A DNA stretch of 47,598 bases from Paenibacillus thermotolerans (GCF_028745515.1 NZ_JAQZSG010000013.1:78564-126161), one strand, 5' to 3'; counted from the stretch's first letter, positions 31,729 to 40,660 are shown. The notes: generated by a model from the letters alone, not told the origin. Numbers and translations are program-made.

Positions 31729-32766
31729 TTATGTGGCTTTGGGAATGGCGACTACGAACGATGTACGTTTCCACGGCTCGCTCTCCGCCCAAATCCGGCC
31801 CCGGTGCTTCTCTGTGAGCGCTTTGGCGATGGAAAGCCCCAGTCCGCTGCCGCCGCTGCCCGTTGTTCTCGCCCGATCGCCCCGGAAGTTTCTTTCGAAC
31901 ACGCGGGGAAGATCGGCCGGCGCGATGCCCGGACCGCTATCCCAGATATGAAGCCGGTATTCGCGATTGCGTTCGTGTTCGTGTCCGTGTTCGCACAGCT
32001 CTATGCCGATGGTTTTACCCTCTTGTCCGTGGCGGATCGCATTTTTGACGATGTTGTTTATGATTCTTGCGATGCTTAACCGGTCTGCGATAATGGGGCA
32101 CGGATGCTCCGGAATGCGGATGTGCGGCTCCATCCCGTGCTTCTTCAGCTCCGGCATAAAGCCGATGACGGTCTCGCGGACGATTTCCGCGAAGTCGTGG
32201 ACTTCTTCGGTTAGAGGCAATTCGTCCGCGTCCAGTCTGGCCATCGTAAACATTTCGTCGATCATCTCTTTTAGGGCGTTTGCTTTTGCGGAGACGATGT
32301 CCAGGTATTGCTGCCTTTCCTGCTCGGTCGCGGGGACATCGTCCTTCAGCGCATCAAGGTAACCGATGATCGAGGTGAGCGGCGTGCGGATATCGTGCGA
32401 AATGCCGGAGAGCAGGCTTTTTCGCGCCGCCTCGGATTTCACCGCGGAAACTTGCAGCTGTTCGAGCTGCTCGATCAACTCGTTAATCGTGAAGATGACC
32501 TCGTTCCAGTCCCGGTCCTCATTGGCGAGCAGCCGGGTTTTCCAGTTTCCGCCCGCTGCCCGGCTGAGGTCGTCGGCCATCCGCCTGATGCCGGCGCTTG
32601 AGCTGCGGGATTGGACCAGCAGGAGGACGGTAGTCGCTGCGAGCGCCGTGACGGCGGCCCATACGAGCGGGTTGTCGTTCCCGGTGTCGCGGATGAGAGC
32701 GGCTGCCAATACGAGCAGCAAGACGCATTGGAGCAAGATGAGGGCTAGATGTCTGGTATGGTTCAT
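31729..32766 (-). CDS. Sensor histidine kinase, intramembrane-sensing type
   Basis: A 345-residue kinase. Two helices (about 6-25 and 35-52) are joined by only about nine residues (RDTGNDNPL), so there is no extracellular sensor domain, as in BceS/LiaS-type intramembrane-sensing kinases. A HAMP-like linker follows, then the H box GISHDIRTPL (His124), N box NNIVKNAIRHG, G1 DSGPGI and G2 GSGLGL. The frame opens at 32823, but ATG 32766 overlaps the regulator's stop (ATGA) and fits the helix start. In BceS the transporter itself relays the stimulus; here the ABC transporter lacks the large loop of BceB, so direct sensing is possible. Confidence 0.9.
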   Translation of the reverse strand: MNHTRHLALILLQCVLLLVLAAALIRDTGNDNPLVWAAVTALAATTVLLLVQSRSSSAGIRRMADDLSRAAGGNWKTRLLANEDRDWNEVIFTINELIEQLEQLQVSAVKSEAARKSLLSGISHDIRTPLTSIIGYLDALKDDVPATEQERQQYLDIVSAKANALKEMIDEMFTMARLDADELPLTEEVHDFAEIVRETVIGFMPELKKHGMEPHIRIPEHPCPIIADRLSIARIINNIVKNAIRHGQEGKTIGIELCEHGHEHERNREYRLHIWDSGPGIAPADLPRVFERNFRGDRARTTGSGGSGLGLSIAKALTEKHRGRIWAESEPWKRTSFVVAIPKAT

Positions 32767-33506
32767 GGCTTGCCGCCCGCTCCCGTAAATTTGTAGCCGA
32801 TGCCCCACACCGTCTGGATCCATTGCGGGTCGGACGGGTCGGCTTCGATCTTCGTGCGAAGCTTGCGGATGTGCACCATGACCGTATTGTCGTCTTCGAT
32901 GTAGCTGCTGTCCCAGACGTTGCGGAACAGCTGCGACTTCGTAAACACCTGCTCTGGGTGGGAAGCCATGAACTTGAGCAGCTCGAACTCTTTGGCGGTT
33001 AGGGGAACTTCCTCGCCGCGGACGGTTACGGCGTATTTTTTCAGGTCGATCGCGAGGCCGTCGAAGACGATCGCCGATTTGTCCTGCGCCGTTCCGGGGG
33101 TTCCGTTGCTGCTGTTGCTATTGCTTCCGAGCACCAGAAACCTTCGCATCAGCGCTTTGACACGTGCTACGACCTCGGCGATGCTGAACGGCTTGGTGAT
33201 GTAATCGTCGGCGCCGATGCTTAAGCCTACGATTTTGTCCACCTCTTGGTCTTTGGCCGTCAGCATCAGGATCGGGACGTTCGATCGGTTTCGGATCGCT
33301 CTGCACACCTCGATTCCGTCGGTCTTCGGCATCATGAGGTCCAGTATGACGAGATCGTAGCTGTGGCGTTCGAACAGCCGCAGCGCTTCCTCCCCGTCCG
33401 CCGCCGTATCCGCCGCGTACAGCTCGCGTTCCATATATTTTTTTAGCAGCTCCCGGATCTCCCGCTCATCGTCGGCAATTAGTACCCGAACTTCCCGTAT
33501 CGTCAC
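32763..33506 (-). CDS. OmpR/PhoB-family response regulator
   Basis: A 247-residue regulator. The receiver domain has the acidic pocket DDE, phosphorylation site Asp56 (VILDLMMP), TAK with conserved Lys and KPF; the C-terminal winged helix begins near VPLTAKEFELLKFM and contains TVMVHIRKLRTKIE and GIGYKF. The linker is unusually rich in Ser and Asn (GSNSNSSNGTPGT). The start is GTG 33506. It is the first gene of RR-HK-ABC-ABC-uppP and, in view of the direct repeats at 31685-31714, likely activates the transporter genes. Confidence 0.93.
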   Translation of the reverse strand: MTIREVRVLIADDEREIRELLKKYMERELYAADTAADGEEALRLFERHSYDLVILDLMMPKTDGIEVCRAIRNRSNVPILMLTAKDQEVDKIVGLSIGADDYITKPFSIAEVVARVKALMRRFLVLGSNSNSSNGTPGTAQDKSAIVFDGLAIDLKKYAVTVRGEEVPLTAKEFELLKFMASHPEQVFTKSQLFRNVWDSSYIEDDNTVMVHIRKLRTKIEADPSDPQWIQTVWGIGYKFTGAGGKP

Positions 33507-33559
33507 GATTTCACCCGATTTCTACTATCTATCGTTAATGATTCATAGCATTTATTTTC

Positions 33560-33588
33560 AGTATGCTTGAATATTCGGCTTCGTTCAA
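33560..33588 (-). promoter_or_regulatory. Promoter of the RR-HK operon
   Basis: Minus-strand TTGAAC (33583-33588), 17 bp, CATACT (33560-33565), between the terminator of the sugar operon and the response-regulator start. Sigma-A type, probably giving constitutive low expression. Confidence 0.65.
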
Positions 33589-33616
33589 CTTACTTGTCGC
33601 TTGAGCGCATACAAAA

Positions 33617-33645
33617 AGCCAACCGGACAAGAAGTCTGGTTGGCT
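33617..33645 (-). terminator. Terminator of the sugar catabolic operon
   Basis: AGCCAACCGGAC and GTCTGGTTGGCT form a 12-bp stem with a 5-nt loop. On the minus strand it is followed by TTTTT, 14 nt after the FAH gene stop. Confidence 0.95.
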
Positions 33646-33658
33646 GAAACTCAAGGCT

Positions 33659-34567
33659 TTAAACGGCGGGCTCGGATTTCATCACGTTCGTCAAGGAGCC
33701 GAGCTTCTCGATCTCGATCGTCACGACGTCGCCGTCCTGCAGGTACACCTGACGCTCGGGCGGGTAGCCCATGACGACGCCCTCCGGAGTTCCCGTCAGG
33801 ATGACGTCCCCCGGCTCCAGCGTCATATGCTGCGACAAATAGCTGACGATTTCGTCGCACGCAAAGATCATATCGGACGTGTTCGAGTTTTGCCGCACTT
33901 CTCCGTTGACGATGCAGCGAATCTGCAGGACGTTCGGGTTGCCCACCTCGTCCGCCGTCACGAGATAAGGGCCGAGCGGCGAAAAGCCGTCCAAGCATTT
34001 GCCGAGGGCCCATTGCGACGTGCGCAGCTGCAAGTCCCGAGCCGACAAGTCGTTCACATTGCAATAGCCGAATACGTAATCGAGCGCCTTCTCCTTCGGC
34101 ACATACTTCGCCTTAGAGCCGATGACGATGGCAAGCTCCGCCTCATAATCGACCTTTGCGCTGACCGGAGGCAAGTACACGATGTCCCCGTGTGCGCTCA
34201 AGGTGTTATTGAACTTATGGAACACAATCGGATATTCCGGTATCGGCGCACCCGTCTCCTCCGCATGTCGGCGGTAATTCAATCCGATGCAAATGATTTT
34301 ATTCGGGCGCGTGACGCAGGGAGCGAAAGTCAGCTCGCTCTCAGGCAGCACGACGCCGTCCGGCTCCGCTGCGGAAGCGTCGGCCAACCGGCGAAGCAGC
34401 GCAAGCGCAGCCTCCCCGCCGGCAATCGCTTCTTGCGCGTCCGCAGGCACCCGCTCCGCCGTAACGCCGCCGAACTTCCGGAACGCGGCTTCTACATCCG
34501 CCACGCCCCGTTCGGTCAGCATCCCCAGCTTTACACCGCTATCCGTTTTAAAATGAAGCAATTTCAT
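33659..34567 (-). CDS. Fumarylacetoacetate-hydrolase-family protein
   Basis: A 302-residue FAH-fold enzyme. The metal-binding acids lie in YEAELAIVIG and the following conserved NDLSARD; the fold's opening ICIGLNYRRHAEE and the end LTGTPEGV are typical. Members cleave C-C bonds or hydrolyse beta-diketo acids: 2,4-diketo-3-deoxy-L-rhamnonate or -fuconate hydrolase releases pyruvate and lactate. In this operon, after an enolase-type dehydratase and dehydrogenases, that role fits best; decarboxylase/isomerase functions remain alternatives. GGAGG is 9 nt before ATG 34567. It is the last gene before the terminator. Confidence 0.9.
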   Translation of the reverse strand: MKLLHFKTDSGVKLGMLTERGVADVEAAFRKFGGVTAERVPADAQEAIAGGEAALALLRRLADASAAEPDGVVLPESELTFAPCVTRPNKIICIGLNYRRHAEETGAPIPEYPIVFHKFNNTLSAHGDIVYLPPVSAKVDYEAELAIVIGSKAKYVPKEKALDYVFGYCNVNDLSARDLQLRTSQWALGKCLDGFSPLGPYLVTADEVGNPNVLQIRCIVNGEVRQNSNTSDMIFACDEIVSYLSQHMTLEPGDVILTGTPEGVVMGYPPERQVYLQDGDVVTIEIEKLGSLTNVMKSEPAV

Positions 34568-34606
34568 TCTCTCATTCCTCCTGCTCTATCCGTAATCCGC
34601 GGCGGC

Positions 34607-35599
34607 TTAGGACACGTTCCCGTCCCGATCGACAGCCTTCACAGCTTCCAATCCTTCATAAACGGTCGCAACGATCTCGCACTCCAGCGACGCCCCCGCC
34701 GCAAGAATCGAATGCGTGCCTTGCCGAACGCCGTCGTTCACGCTGACCGGGTATCCCGAGCAAGGCTCCAAAATGACCGTATTCAAGCTCCGCCAGCCGC
34801 CGTACGACGCGAACAGCCAGCAATGCGGCAGCTTCGACTTATCGTACGACAATGCGAAGCCGATCCGCTCCTTCGTATGAGTAAGCGCGCACCAGCCGTC
34901 CTCCGTATCCATCGCGTACTGAAACTCGCTTACGCCCGAGGATGCCGGGAGCACCTGCCGCATATCGTGCCGGTTGCCCGACGCGTCGCTCGCGTAAGGC
35001 CAATTGTACGTTTGCCCCGTTTCGCCGAAACGCGGCGATCCGAAGCCTTCCACATATACTTTGGAAGGCGGCAGATCGATCCGGCTGTGCTCGTCGACCG
35101 CCATCGCCGCATGCAGCTTCCACAAATACGGAAGCGGCCCCGTGCCGTTGTTCGCAATCCGGTGGCTGAACCGCAGCTTCGATTCGCCCGCCCGCAGCGT
35201 AATCGTCTTCTCTACGCGGCATGCGCTGATCGGCGTCTCGGTCCACAGCTTAACGACCGCCTCACCGGGACCCGCTTCAACGACCGCATATTGCCACGGC
35301 AGCGTCCAAATTTCCCCATGGTCCGGATACGCTTCTCCTTCGATCGTTTCCGGAATGTCGTTCGGGAACAGCTCGTCCCAGCCGCCGAAAAACTGATCGT
35401 CGTACACCGTATGAAAAGGAAGCTGCCGCGGCTTCAGCCGCGGATTTTGCCACAACAAATCTTTGCCCTTCGGTTTATAAGTAAGCTGCCACAGCTTCGC
35501 GCCCAAATCGGGCATAATGACGACCTTCAGCAGCTCGTTCTCCAGAATGACCGTGCGAATATCGCGGTATGTCCAATCCGTATCGACGCTCACCGTCAT
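34607..35599 (-). CDS. DUF5107-like mutarotase-fold protein
   Basis: About 330 residues of a galactose-mutarotase-like beta-sandwich. Landmarks are DIRTVILENELLKVVIMPDLGAK (in two pieces), FFGGWDELFPNDIPE and HGEIWTLPW, with HGE and His/Asp/Glu positions as in aldose 1-epimerases. The family (DUF5107-like) is poorly characterised; sugar anomer interconversion or carbohydrate binding is plausible. ATG 35599 is preferred over TTG 35605 because GGGAG lies 10 nt before it. In the operon it could supply the sugar anomer needed by the 1-dehydrogenase. Confidence 0.75.
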   Translation of the reverse strand: MTVSVDTDWTYRDIRTVILENELLKVVIMPDLGAKLWQLTYKPKGKDLLWQNPRLKPRQLPFHTVYDDQFFGGWDELFPNDIPETIEGEAYPDHGEIWTLPWQYAVVEAGPGEAVVKLWTETPISACRVEKTITLRAGESKLRFSHRIANNGTGPLPYLWKLHAAMAVDEHSRIDLPPSKVYVEGFGSPRFGETGQTYNWPYASDASGNRHDMRQVLPASSGVSEFQYAMDTEDGWCALTHTKERIGFALSYDKSKLPHCWLFASYGGWRSLNTVILEPCSGYPVSVNDGVRQGTHSILAAGASLECEIVATVYEGLEAVKAVDRDGNVS

Positions 35600-35620
35600 G
35601 CGCAAACAGCTCCCTTCGAC

Positions 35621-35950
35621 TTAACGCTCCGTTACGGTTGCAAGCAAATCCTCACGCAACGGCGTAAACACTTCAAGTACGACCGCATCCTCCAGCGCTT
35701 CTACGGAATGCACGGCGCCGCCCGGCACATACAGCTGCTCCTCCGGGCCGATGATATGCGTCTCCCCGTTCACGGTAAGCGCCAATTTGCCGCTGATGAC
35801 GAACGTAATCTGTTCATGAGGGTGCGAGTGAGCCGCACCGCTCGAACCCGCCTGAAACCGGATGACCATGCTCATCAGATGCTGCCCCGGCTCGAATATT
35901 TTGCGGCGGATGCCTTCTCCCGCGTTCTGCCACTCTCCGAATTTCGTCAC
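35621..35950 (-). CDS. Single-domain cupin
   Basis: A 109-residue cupin with motif 1 HSHPHEQITFVISGKLAL (His-x-His-x-x-Glu metal site) and motif 2 PGGAVHSVEAL. Single-domain cupins in sugar operons include isomerases, lactonases-like enzymes and gene-product stabilisers, so I do not name a reaction. GTG 35950 overlaps the stop of the upstream dehydrogenase (GTGA). The longer frame up to 36070 reads through the dehydrogenase C terminus and is rejected. Confidence 0.82.
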   Translation of the reverse strand: MTKFGEWQNAGEGIRRKIFEPGQHLMSMVIRFQAGSSGAAHSHPHEQITFVISGKLALTVNGETHIIGPEEQLYVPGGAVHSVEALEDAVVLEVFTPLREDLLATVTER

Positions 35951-36987
35951 TTGCCGCCACCCCCCGGCTTCAAAAGCACCTTGGATACGCTGCCCGGCGA
36001 CTTGATCAGCCGCTCGAACCATTCGGCGCCATCCTCGAGCGGCGCCTCCACGACGCCTTCGGGAAGCCAAATTTTTCGTTCCGTCAACCAGCGCAGCGCC
36101 GTCCGGAAGTTCATCTCCGAGTACGCGAAGGAGCCGGTTAACGAAATTTCGCTGCGAATCATCAGGTTGACCGGCAAAGGCGACTCTTCTTCATGCAGTC
36201 CGGTAAACACGACGCGACCTCCCGAGGCGCATGCCTGTACGCACTGACGGCGAGTTATCTCCGCCCCGACCGCATCCACCGCGATGTCTGCGCCGCGGCC
36301 GCCTGTCAGCTCGCGGATTGCTTCGAGCGTATCTCCGTCGGCCGGGCAGATCGTCGCGGAAGCGCCCAGACGTCCGGCAATCGCCAGCCGGTCGCGGTTC
36401 ATATCGACGGCAATGACCTGCTTCACGCCGTACTGGAGAATCGCTTGAAGCGCCAACAAGCCGATCGGCCCCATGCCGACCACAAGTACCGTATCCGTCG
36501 GCTTCGCGGCCGCCAGCTCGGCGACGCGAACGGCGCAGGCGACCGGCTCGGTCAGCGCCGCTTCGCGCAGCGAAAGGCTTTCCGGCACCTTGTGTACGAA
36601 AGCGGCCGGAATCTTCACATATTCCGCGTTGCTCCCCGGGAGCGCTGCGGACAGCAGCTTGCGTTCTCCGCACAGCTGCTGGCGGCCGCTCAAGCACTTC
36701 TCGCAGCGCCCGCACGTCACGAGCGGATTTGCCGTAACCCGATCGCCGATCCGCCATACGCCGGCAGCCTCGACCGCACGGCCCATCCCGGCAATCGTGC
36801 CGGCAAACTCGTGTCCGAAAATCATCGGCGGCTTGCGAAGCGAGTTTTTGCCTAGAAAGCCGCTTAGCTCCGAGCCGCAAATCCCCGAATAGGCGACTTT
36901 AATCAATATTTCATGCTCATCCGGAACGGGAGCTTCCACTTCCCGAACATTCATCGCCGAAGGTCCTTCATAAACCAGCGCTCTCAT
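35947..36987 (-). CDS. Zinc-dependent medium-chain dehydrogenase
   Basis: A 346-residue MDR enzyme of the sorbitol/threonine-dehydrogenase type. The catalytic zinc ligands are GICGSE (Cys37) and GHEFAG; four structural-zinc cysteines lie in CGRCEKCLSGRQQLC, and the NAD site is VVGMGPIGLLA. In this operon it could oxidise a 2-keto-3-deoxy sugar acid to the 2,4-diketo form before FAH cleavage, or act on the sugar itself. GGAGG precedes ATG 36987 by 7 nt; the SDR gene stop lies 12 nt upstream. Confidence 0.9.
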   Translation of the reverse strand: MRALVYEGPSAMNVREVEAPVPDEHEILIKVAYSGICGSELSGFLGKNSLRKPPMIFGHEFAGTIAGMGRAVEAAGVWRIGDRVTANPLVTCGRCEKCLSGRQQLCGERKLLSAALPGSNAEYVKIPAAFVHKVPESLSLREAALTEPVACAVRVAELAAAKPTDTVLVVGMGPIGLLALQAILQYGVKQVIAVDMNRDRLAIAGRLGASATICPADGDTLEAIRELTGGRGADIAVDAVGAEITRRQCVQACASGGRVVFTGLHEEESPLPVNLMIRSEISLTGSFAYSEMNFRTALRWLTERKIWLPEGVVEAPLEDGAEWFERLIKSPGSVSKVLLKPGGGGK

Positions 36988-36999
36988 GCTGCAGCCTCC

Positions 37000-37788
37000 T
37001 TAGAATGTTATCGACAACCCGCCGTCGACCGGCACTACGGCTCCGCACATATAGGAAGCATCCTCCGAAGCGAGGAACGCAATGACTCCGGCCGCTTCCT
37101 CCGGCTGTCCTTGCCGCTGCTGCGGAATCTTCTTTCTTCCTACATAAATATCCTTGAACCAGTCCGTCTCATGTTCGTTAACCCCGTCCACAACCGACAT
37201 CGGCGTCTCGATAAAGCCGAGGGCGACGGAATTGACGCGAATCCCGTGCTCCATTAATTCAAGGGCCGTATTCCGCGTCAATTGATCCAACGCGCCCTTG
37301 CCGGCGTTATAATGCGACGACTCCTCCAGCGCGCGGCTGGAGTTGATGGAGGAAACGTTGACGATCTTCCCCTTGACGCCTTGTTCGATCATGCGGCTCG
37401 CCGCTTCCTTCGTGCAAAAATAAGTGCCGCTGACGATCACGTCGAAAATTTTCCGCCATTCCTCCCAGCTCGTTGCCATAAACCGGCCGGGCGTAAAAAT
37501 CGCCGCATTGTTCACCAAAATATCGATCTGCCCGTAAGTCTGCACCGTAAGATCCATCAGGTTGCGCACCTGCTCCGCATCCGCAACGTCCGCCGGCACG
37601 AACAGCGCCTCGAACCCCGCAGCGCGCAGCGAATCGACCGCCTTCGTCCCGACCTCCGCCCGTCGGCCGGTAATGACGACGCGAGCGCCTTCCGACGCCA
37701 GACGGCGGGCGACAGCCAGTCCGACCCCCGTCGCGCCGCCGGTAATGACGGCAACCTTCCCTTCAAATCTTCGCAATCCTTGTTCCAT
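37000..37788 (-). CDS. SDR-family oxidoreductase
   Basis: A 262-residue short-chain dehydrogenase: cofactor motif TGGATGVG, NNAA, catalytic Ser in NVSSINSS and YNAGK (Tyr-x3-Lys), and the C-terminal GAVVPVDGG. The acid/arginine pattern after strand 2 (ITGRRAEVG) hints at NADP(H) use, without proof. Sugar 1-dehydrogenases of L-fucose and L-rhamnose routes are of this class. GGGAGGATG.. precedes ATG 37788; the enolase-family gene ends 25 nt upstream. Confidence 0.92.
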   Translation of the reverse strand: MEQGLRRFEGKVAVITGGATGVGLAVARRLASEGARVVITGRRAEVGTKAVDSLRAAGFEALFVPADVADAEQVRNLMDLTVQTYGQIDILVNNAAIFTPGRFMATSWEEWRKIFDVIVSGTYFCTKEAASRMIEQGVKGKIVNVSSINSSRALEESSHYNAGKGALDQLTRNTALELMEHGIRVNSVALGFIETPMSVVDGVNEHETDWFKDIYVGRKKIPQQRQGQPEEAAGVIAFLASEDASYMCGAVVPVDGGLSITF

Positions 37789-37813
37789 CGTTCATCCTCC
37801 CTTGTAACAAATT

Positions 37814-38932
37814 TTAGAGAACTCTGTATTTTTCGATCACCGCTTCGTCTAATGTAATTCCGAGTCCGGGGCGATCCGGTATGTGCACGTATCCGTCCTT
37901 AAACACGATCGGCTCCTTTACAAGCTCCCGGCTGAGCGGCGAAGTGGAGACCGTGTGCTCGATCAAGAAGCCGTCAGGGATCGACGCTGCAAAGTGGGTG
38001 CTCGCCGCAACCAACACTCCCGTCTTAAAAGCATGCGGAACGACCTTCTTGTGCCGTTCATGCGCCAGGTGCGCGATTCTCCGCCCTTCCGTCAATCCGC
38101 CGCAGCGGCCGAGATCCGGCTGAATAATATCGAGGCGGCCCTCGTCAAGCAGTCTGCGGAACGCCAAGGTGCCGCTTTCCTGCTCGCCGCCGGCAATATA
38201 AAGACTCGTACGGTCCGCCAGCTCGCGGTAGCCGTCCAGATTGTCCGGATGAAGCGGCTCTTCCAGCCAAAAAACCCCGTACTTCTCATAAATTTCAGCC
38301 ATCTTCAAGGCGCCCTTCAAGTCCCAGGCCAACCCGCCGTCGATCATAATGTCGATGTCCGGACCGACCGTTTCGCGGATGACCCGAATTTGCTCCGCGT
38401 CGAACCGCGCATTTTGCCCGATCGGGCCCCAGCCGAACTTCATCGCTTTGTAGCCTTGGCCTGCATATCGTTCCGCCAGCTCGGCCGCTTCGGCGATCGT
38501 GTGCGGCATGAGCGAGCTTGCGTACGCTTTCAACTTTTTGTGATACGTGCCGCCCATCGCCTCGGAAACCGGAATGCCGTGCTTCTTGCCGATAATGTCC
38601 CACAGCGCCATATCGACGCCGCTGATGGCGTGCACTGCGGGTCCGGAACGCCCGAAGTAGATGGTGCCCTTGTACATCTTCTCCCACAGCCGCTCGACCT
38701 CGAGCGGATTTTCGCCGATCAGAAGGCTGCGCAGCCCCGTCGCGATCGAGTGGGACGGCGGAGCGTCCACGGCTGCCTTCGCCACAAGCGGCACGGAGTC
38801 GACCTCGCCGACGCCCGTAATGCCTTCGTCGGTATGAATGCGGATCAGGAGCGTATCTTGGGTTCCGTCGCATCGGGTCGCATCAAGGTCGGGCAATTTG
38901 AGATAGATCGCTTCGATTTCGGTAATTTTCAT
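37814..38932 (-). CDS. Enolase-superfamily acid-sugar dehydratase
   Basis: A 372-residue mandelate racemase/muconate lactonizing enzyme homologue. Metal ligands are Asp198 (MIDGG), Glu224 (WLEEP) and Glu250 (GGEQES); Asp273 (QPDLGRCGG) and His300 (PHAFKTG) form the usual catalytic dyad. The barrel's second-strand KxK motif reads K165-F-G, so the second lysine is lost; L-rhamnonate dehydratases likewise rely on the histidine. This points to an aldonate dehydratase making 2-keto-3-deoxy acids. GGAGA lies 7 nt before ATG 38932. It follows the ABC permease genes. Confidence 0.88.
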   Translation of the reverse strand: MKITEIEAIYLKLPDLDATRCDGTQDTLLIRIHTDEGITGVGEVDSVPLVAKAAVDAPPSHSIATGLRSLLIGENPLEVERLWEKMYKGTIYFGRSGPAVHAISGVDMALWDIIGKKHGIPVSEAMGGTYHKKLKAYASSLMPHTIAEAAELAERYAGQGYKAMKFGWGPIGQNARFDAEQIRVIRETVGPDIDIMIDGGLAWDLKGALKMAEIYEKYGVFWLEEPLHPDNLDGYRELADRTSLYIAGGEQESGTLAFRRLLDEGRLDIIQPDLGRCGGLTEGRRIAHLAHERHKKVVPHAFKTGVLVAASTHFAASIPDGFLIEHTVSTSPLSRELVKEPIVFKDGYVHIPDRPGLGITLDEAVIEKYRVL

Positions 38933-38952
38933 AGTTATCTCTCCTCTTGTTG

Positions 38953-39792
38953 TTAGCCTTTTACCGCTCCGGCCGTCAAACCTTCCACGAACGATTTCTG
39001 CCCGATAAAATACATAATAGCGATCGGCAGCGTGGAAATAATGAGACCCGCCATCGTTACCGGAATATTCAAGGTGTATTTCGATTTAAACACGGTTAAG
39101 CCGGTCATCAGCGTCTTCAGCGTATCATCCTGCAAAAAAATGACGGAAATAAGCAGCTCGTTCCACACCCAAACCGAGTTCACGATCATCAACGTAATAA
39201 ACGCAGGCAATGAGGTCTGCACTACGATTCGAAACAAAATTTGCAGCAAGTTGCAGCCGTCGATCATCGCTGCCTCGATAATTTCATCCGGAATCGCGCG
39301 AAAAAAATTCGAAAGCAAGTAGATGGAGAACGGGAGCAAAAGCCCCGTGTATATCAATATGACGCCGAATTGCGAGTTAATCATGCCCGCCCGCGACATC
39401 ATGCCGAACAGCGGAATGACCATAACGACCGGGGGAACGATCATCAACGCGATGACGACGTTCATCACCCATTTCTTACCGGGAAAACGGATTTTCGCGA
39501 CCGCATAGCCCGCCAAGACGGCAAGAACGAGAGTCAGCGCAACGGAGCCGAAGGTTAAAATCGTGCTGTTCAAAAACCACTTAATAAAGTTGTCCTGTGC
39601 AAACACGGTGCCGAAATTATCGAACGTAAACGCGCCGGGCAGCCCGAATTTATTGGCAACATAGTCGTTCTGGGTTTTAAAGGCCGTGACGATCATGAAG
39701 TAGATCGGGAACAACGCCATAATTGTGAGAAAGAGCAGTATTACTTTCTGGACGGTAAATCCGGCCCAGCCGATCGAATTAGTGCGCTGCAT
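38953..39792 (-). CDS. Carbohydrate ABC importer permease 2 (MalG type)
   Basis: About 279 residues, six helices, with the ATPase-contact EAA motif (EAAMIDGCNLLQILFRIVV). The C-terminal TAGAVKG is typical of MalG-like permeases. ATG 39792 is preferred (AAGGGG 8 nt upstream) to the GTG at 39801; either overlaps the end of the first permease gene. No ATPase gene is in the operon, so a shared MsmX-type ATPase encoded elsewhere is expected. Confidence 0.92.
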   Translation of the reverse strand: MQRTNSIGWAGFTVQKVILLFLTIMALFPIYFMIVTAFKTQNDYVANKFGLPGAFTFDNFGTVFAQDNFIKWFLNSTILTFGSVALTLVLAVLAGYAVAKIRFPGKKWVMNVVIALMIVPPVVMVIPLFGMMSRAGMINSQFGVILIYTGLLLPFSIYLLSNFFRAIPDEIIEAAMIDGCNLLQILFRIVVQTSLPAFITLMIVNSVWVWNELLISVIFLQDDTLKTLMTGLTVFKSKYTLNIPVTMAGLIISTLPIAIMYFIGQKSFVEGLTAGAVKG

Positions 39793-40657
39793 CCTCTTCA
39801 CCCCTTCTCATTCTCAGCTGGAGGAATACAAACACCAGACTTGCGGCCAGCAGCACTACGCTGACAGCGCTCGCCATGCCGATGTTCTGAAATCGGAAAG
39901 CCGTCTGGTATATAAACAGCTCGGTCACATTCGTGCTTTGGCCCGGGCCGCCGCCCGTCATCACGTACACATACCCGAAGATGCCGCTCATCATCGTAAT
40001 CATCGAGATGGTGAAATAAAATTCGATGATGTGCCAAACTTCCGGAATCGTAACGTCACGGTGCCGCTGCCACCAGTTCGCGCCGTCAAGCGTCGCCGCT
40101 TCGTACAGCTCCGCAGGGATCGACAGCATGCGCGAGAGGAACAGCACGATTCCAAAGCCGACTTCCTTCCAAATAATGACGGACATGAGCGAGAATAAGG
40201 CGAGCTTGGGGTTTCCAAGCCAATCCAGCGCCAGCGCCCCAAGCCCGATGCTTCGCAGCAGTTCGTTCAATATTCCGTTCAATTGATAAATATATCCGAA
40301 TACGATGCCTGCAATCGGAACCGCCAATATATAAGGAAAAAACAAGACGGTTCGATAAAGCTTCCAGCCTTTAATTTTTTCGTGAAGAAAAATAGCGACA
40401 AACAAGGAGACTGCGATCATAATCGGCACTGCGAGAAGCAGCTTCGCATTGTTGAGCAGCACCGTCAAAAAAGCATCGTTCTTGAACAACAGCTGGTAGT
40501 TCCGCAGCCCAACATATTTAGTGACCGGGCCAACAACGGTCGAAAAGCTATACTGAACGTTCTTGGCCACGGGATACAGAAATACGAAGAGAATCACCAG
40601 CAAAGACGGTAAAAGAAGCAGATATGCATAGATGGCGTTTTTGCGGGTGCTGTTCAT
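39779..40657 (-). CDS. Carbohydrate ABC importer permease 1 (MalF type)
   Basis: A 292-residue permease with six helices and the EAA motif (EAATLDGANWWQRHRDVTI). It belongs to the CUT1 family of sugar importers. It starts 3 nt after the binding-protein stop without a strong ribosome site, so translation is probably coupled. Confidence 0.92.
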   Translation of the reverse strand: MNSTRKNAIYAYLLLLPSLLVILFVFLYPVAKNVQYSFSTVVGPVTKYVGLRNYQLLFKNDAFLTVLLNNAKLLLAVPIMIAVSLFVAIFLHEKIKGWKLYRTVLFFPYILAVPIAGIVFGYIYQLNGILNELLRSIGLGALALDWLGNPKLALFSLMSVIIWKEVGFGIVLFLSRMLSIPAELYEAATLDGANWWQRHRDVTIPEVWHIIEFYFTISMITMMSGIFGYVYVMTGGGPGQSTNVTELFIYQTAFRFQNIGMASAVSVVLLAASLVFVFLQLRMRRGEEDAAH

Positions 40658-40660
40658 AGC

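Noticed and set aside
33827-36247. 806-codon open frame on the plus strand
   Set aside because: It lies entirely antisense to FAH, mutarotase-fold, cupin and dehydrogenase genes with clear motifs; it reflects codon bias and has no ribosome site or recognisable family.
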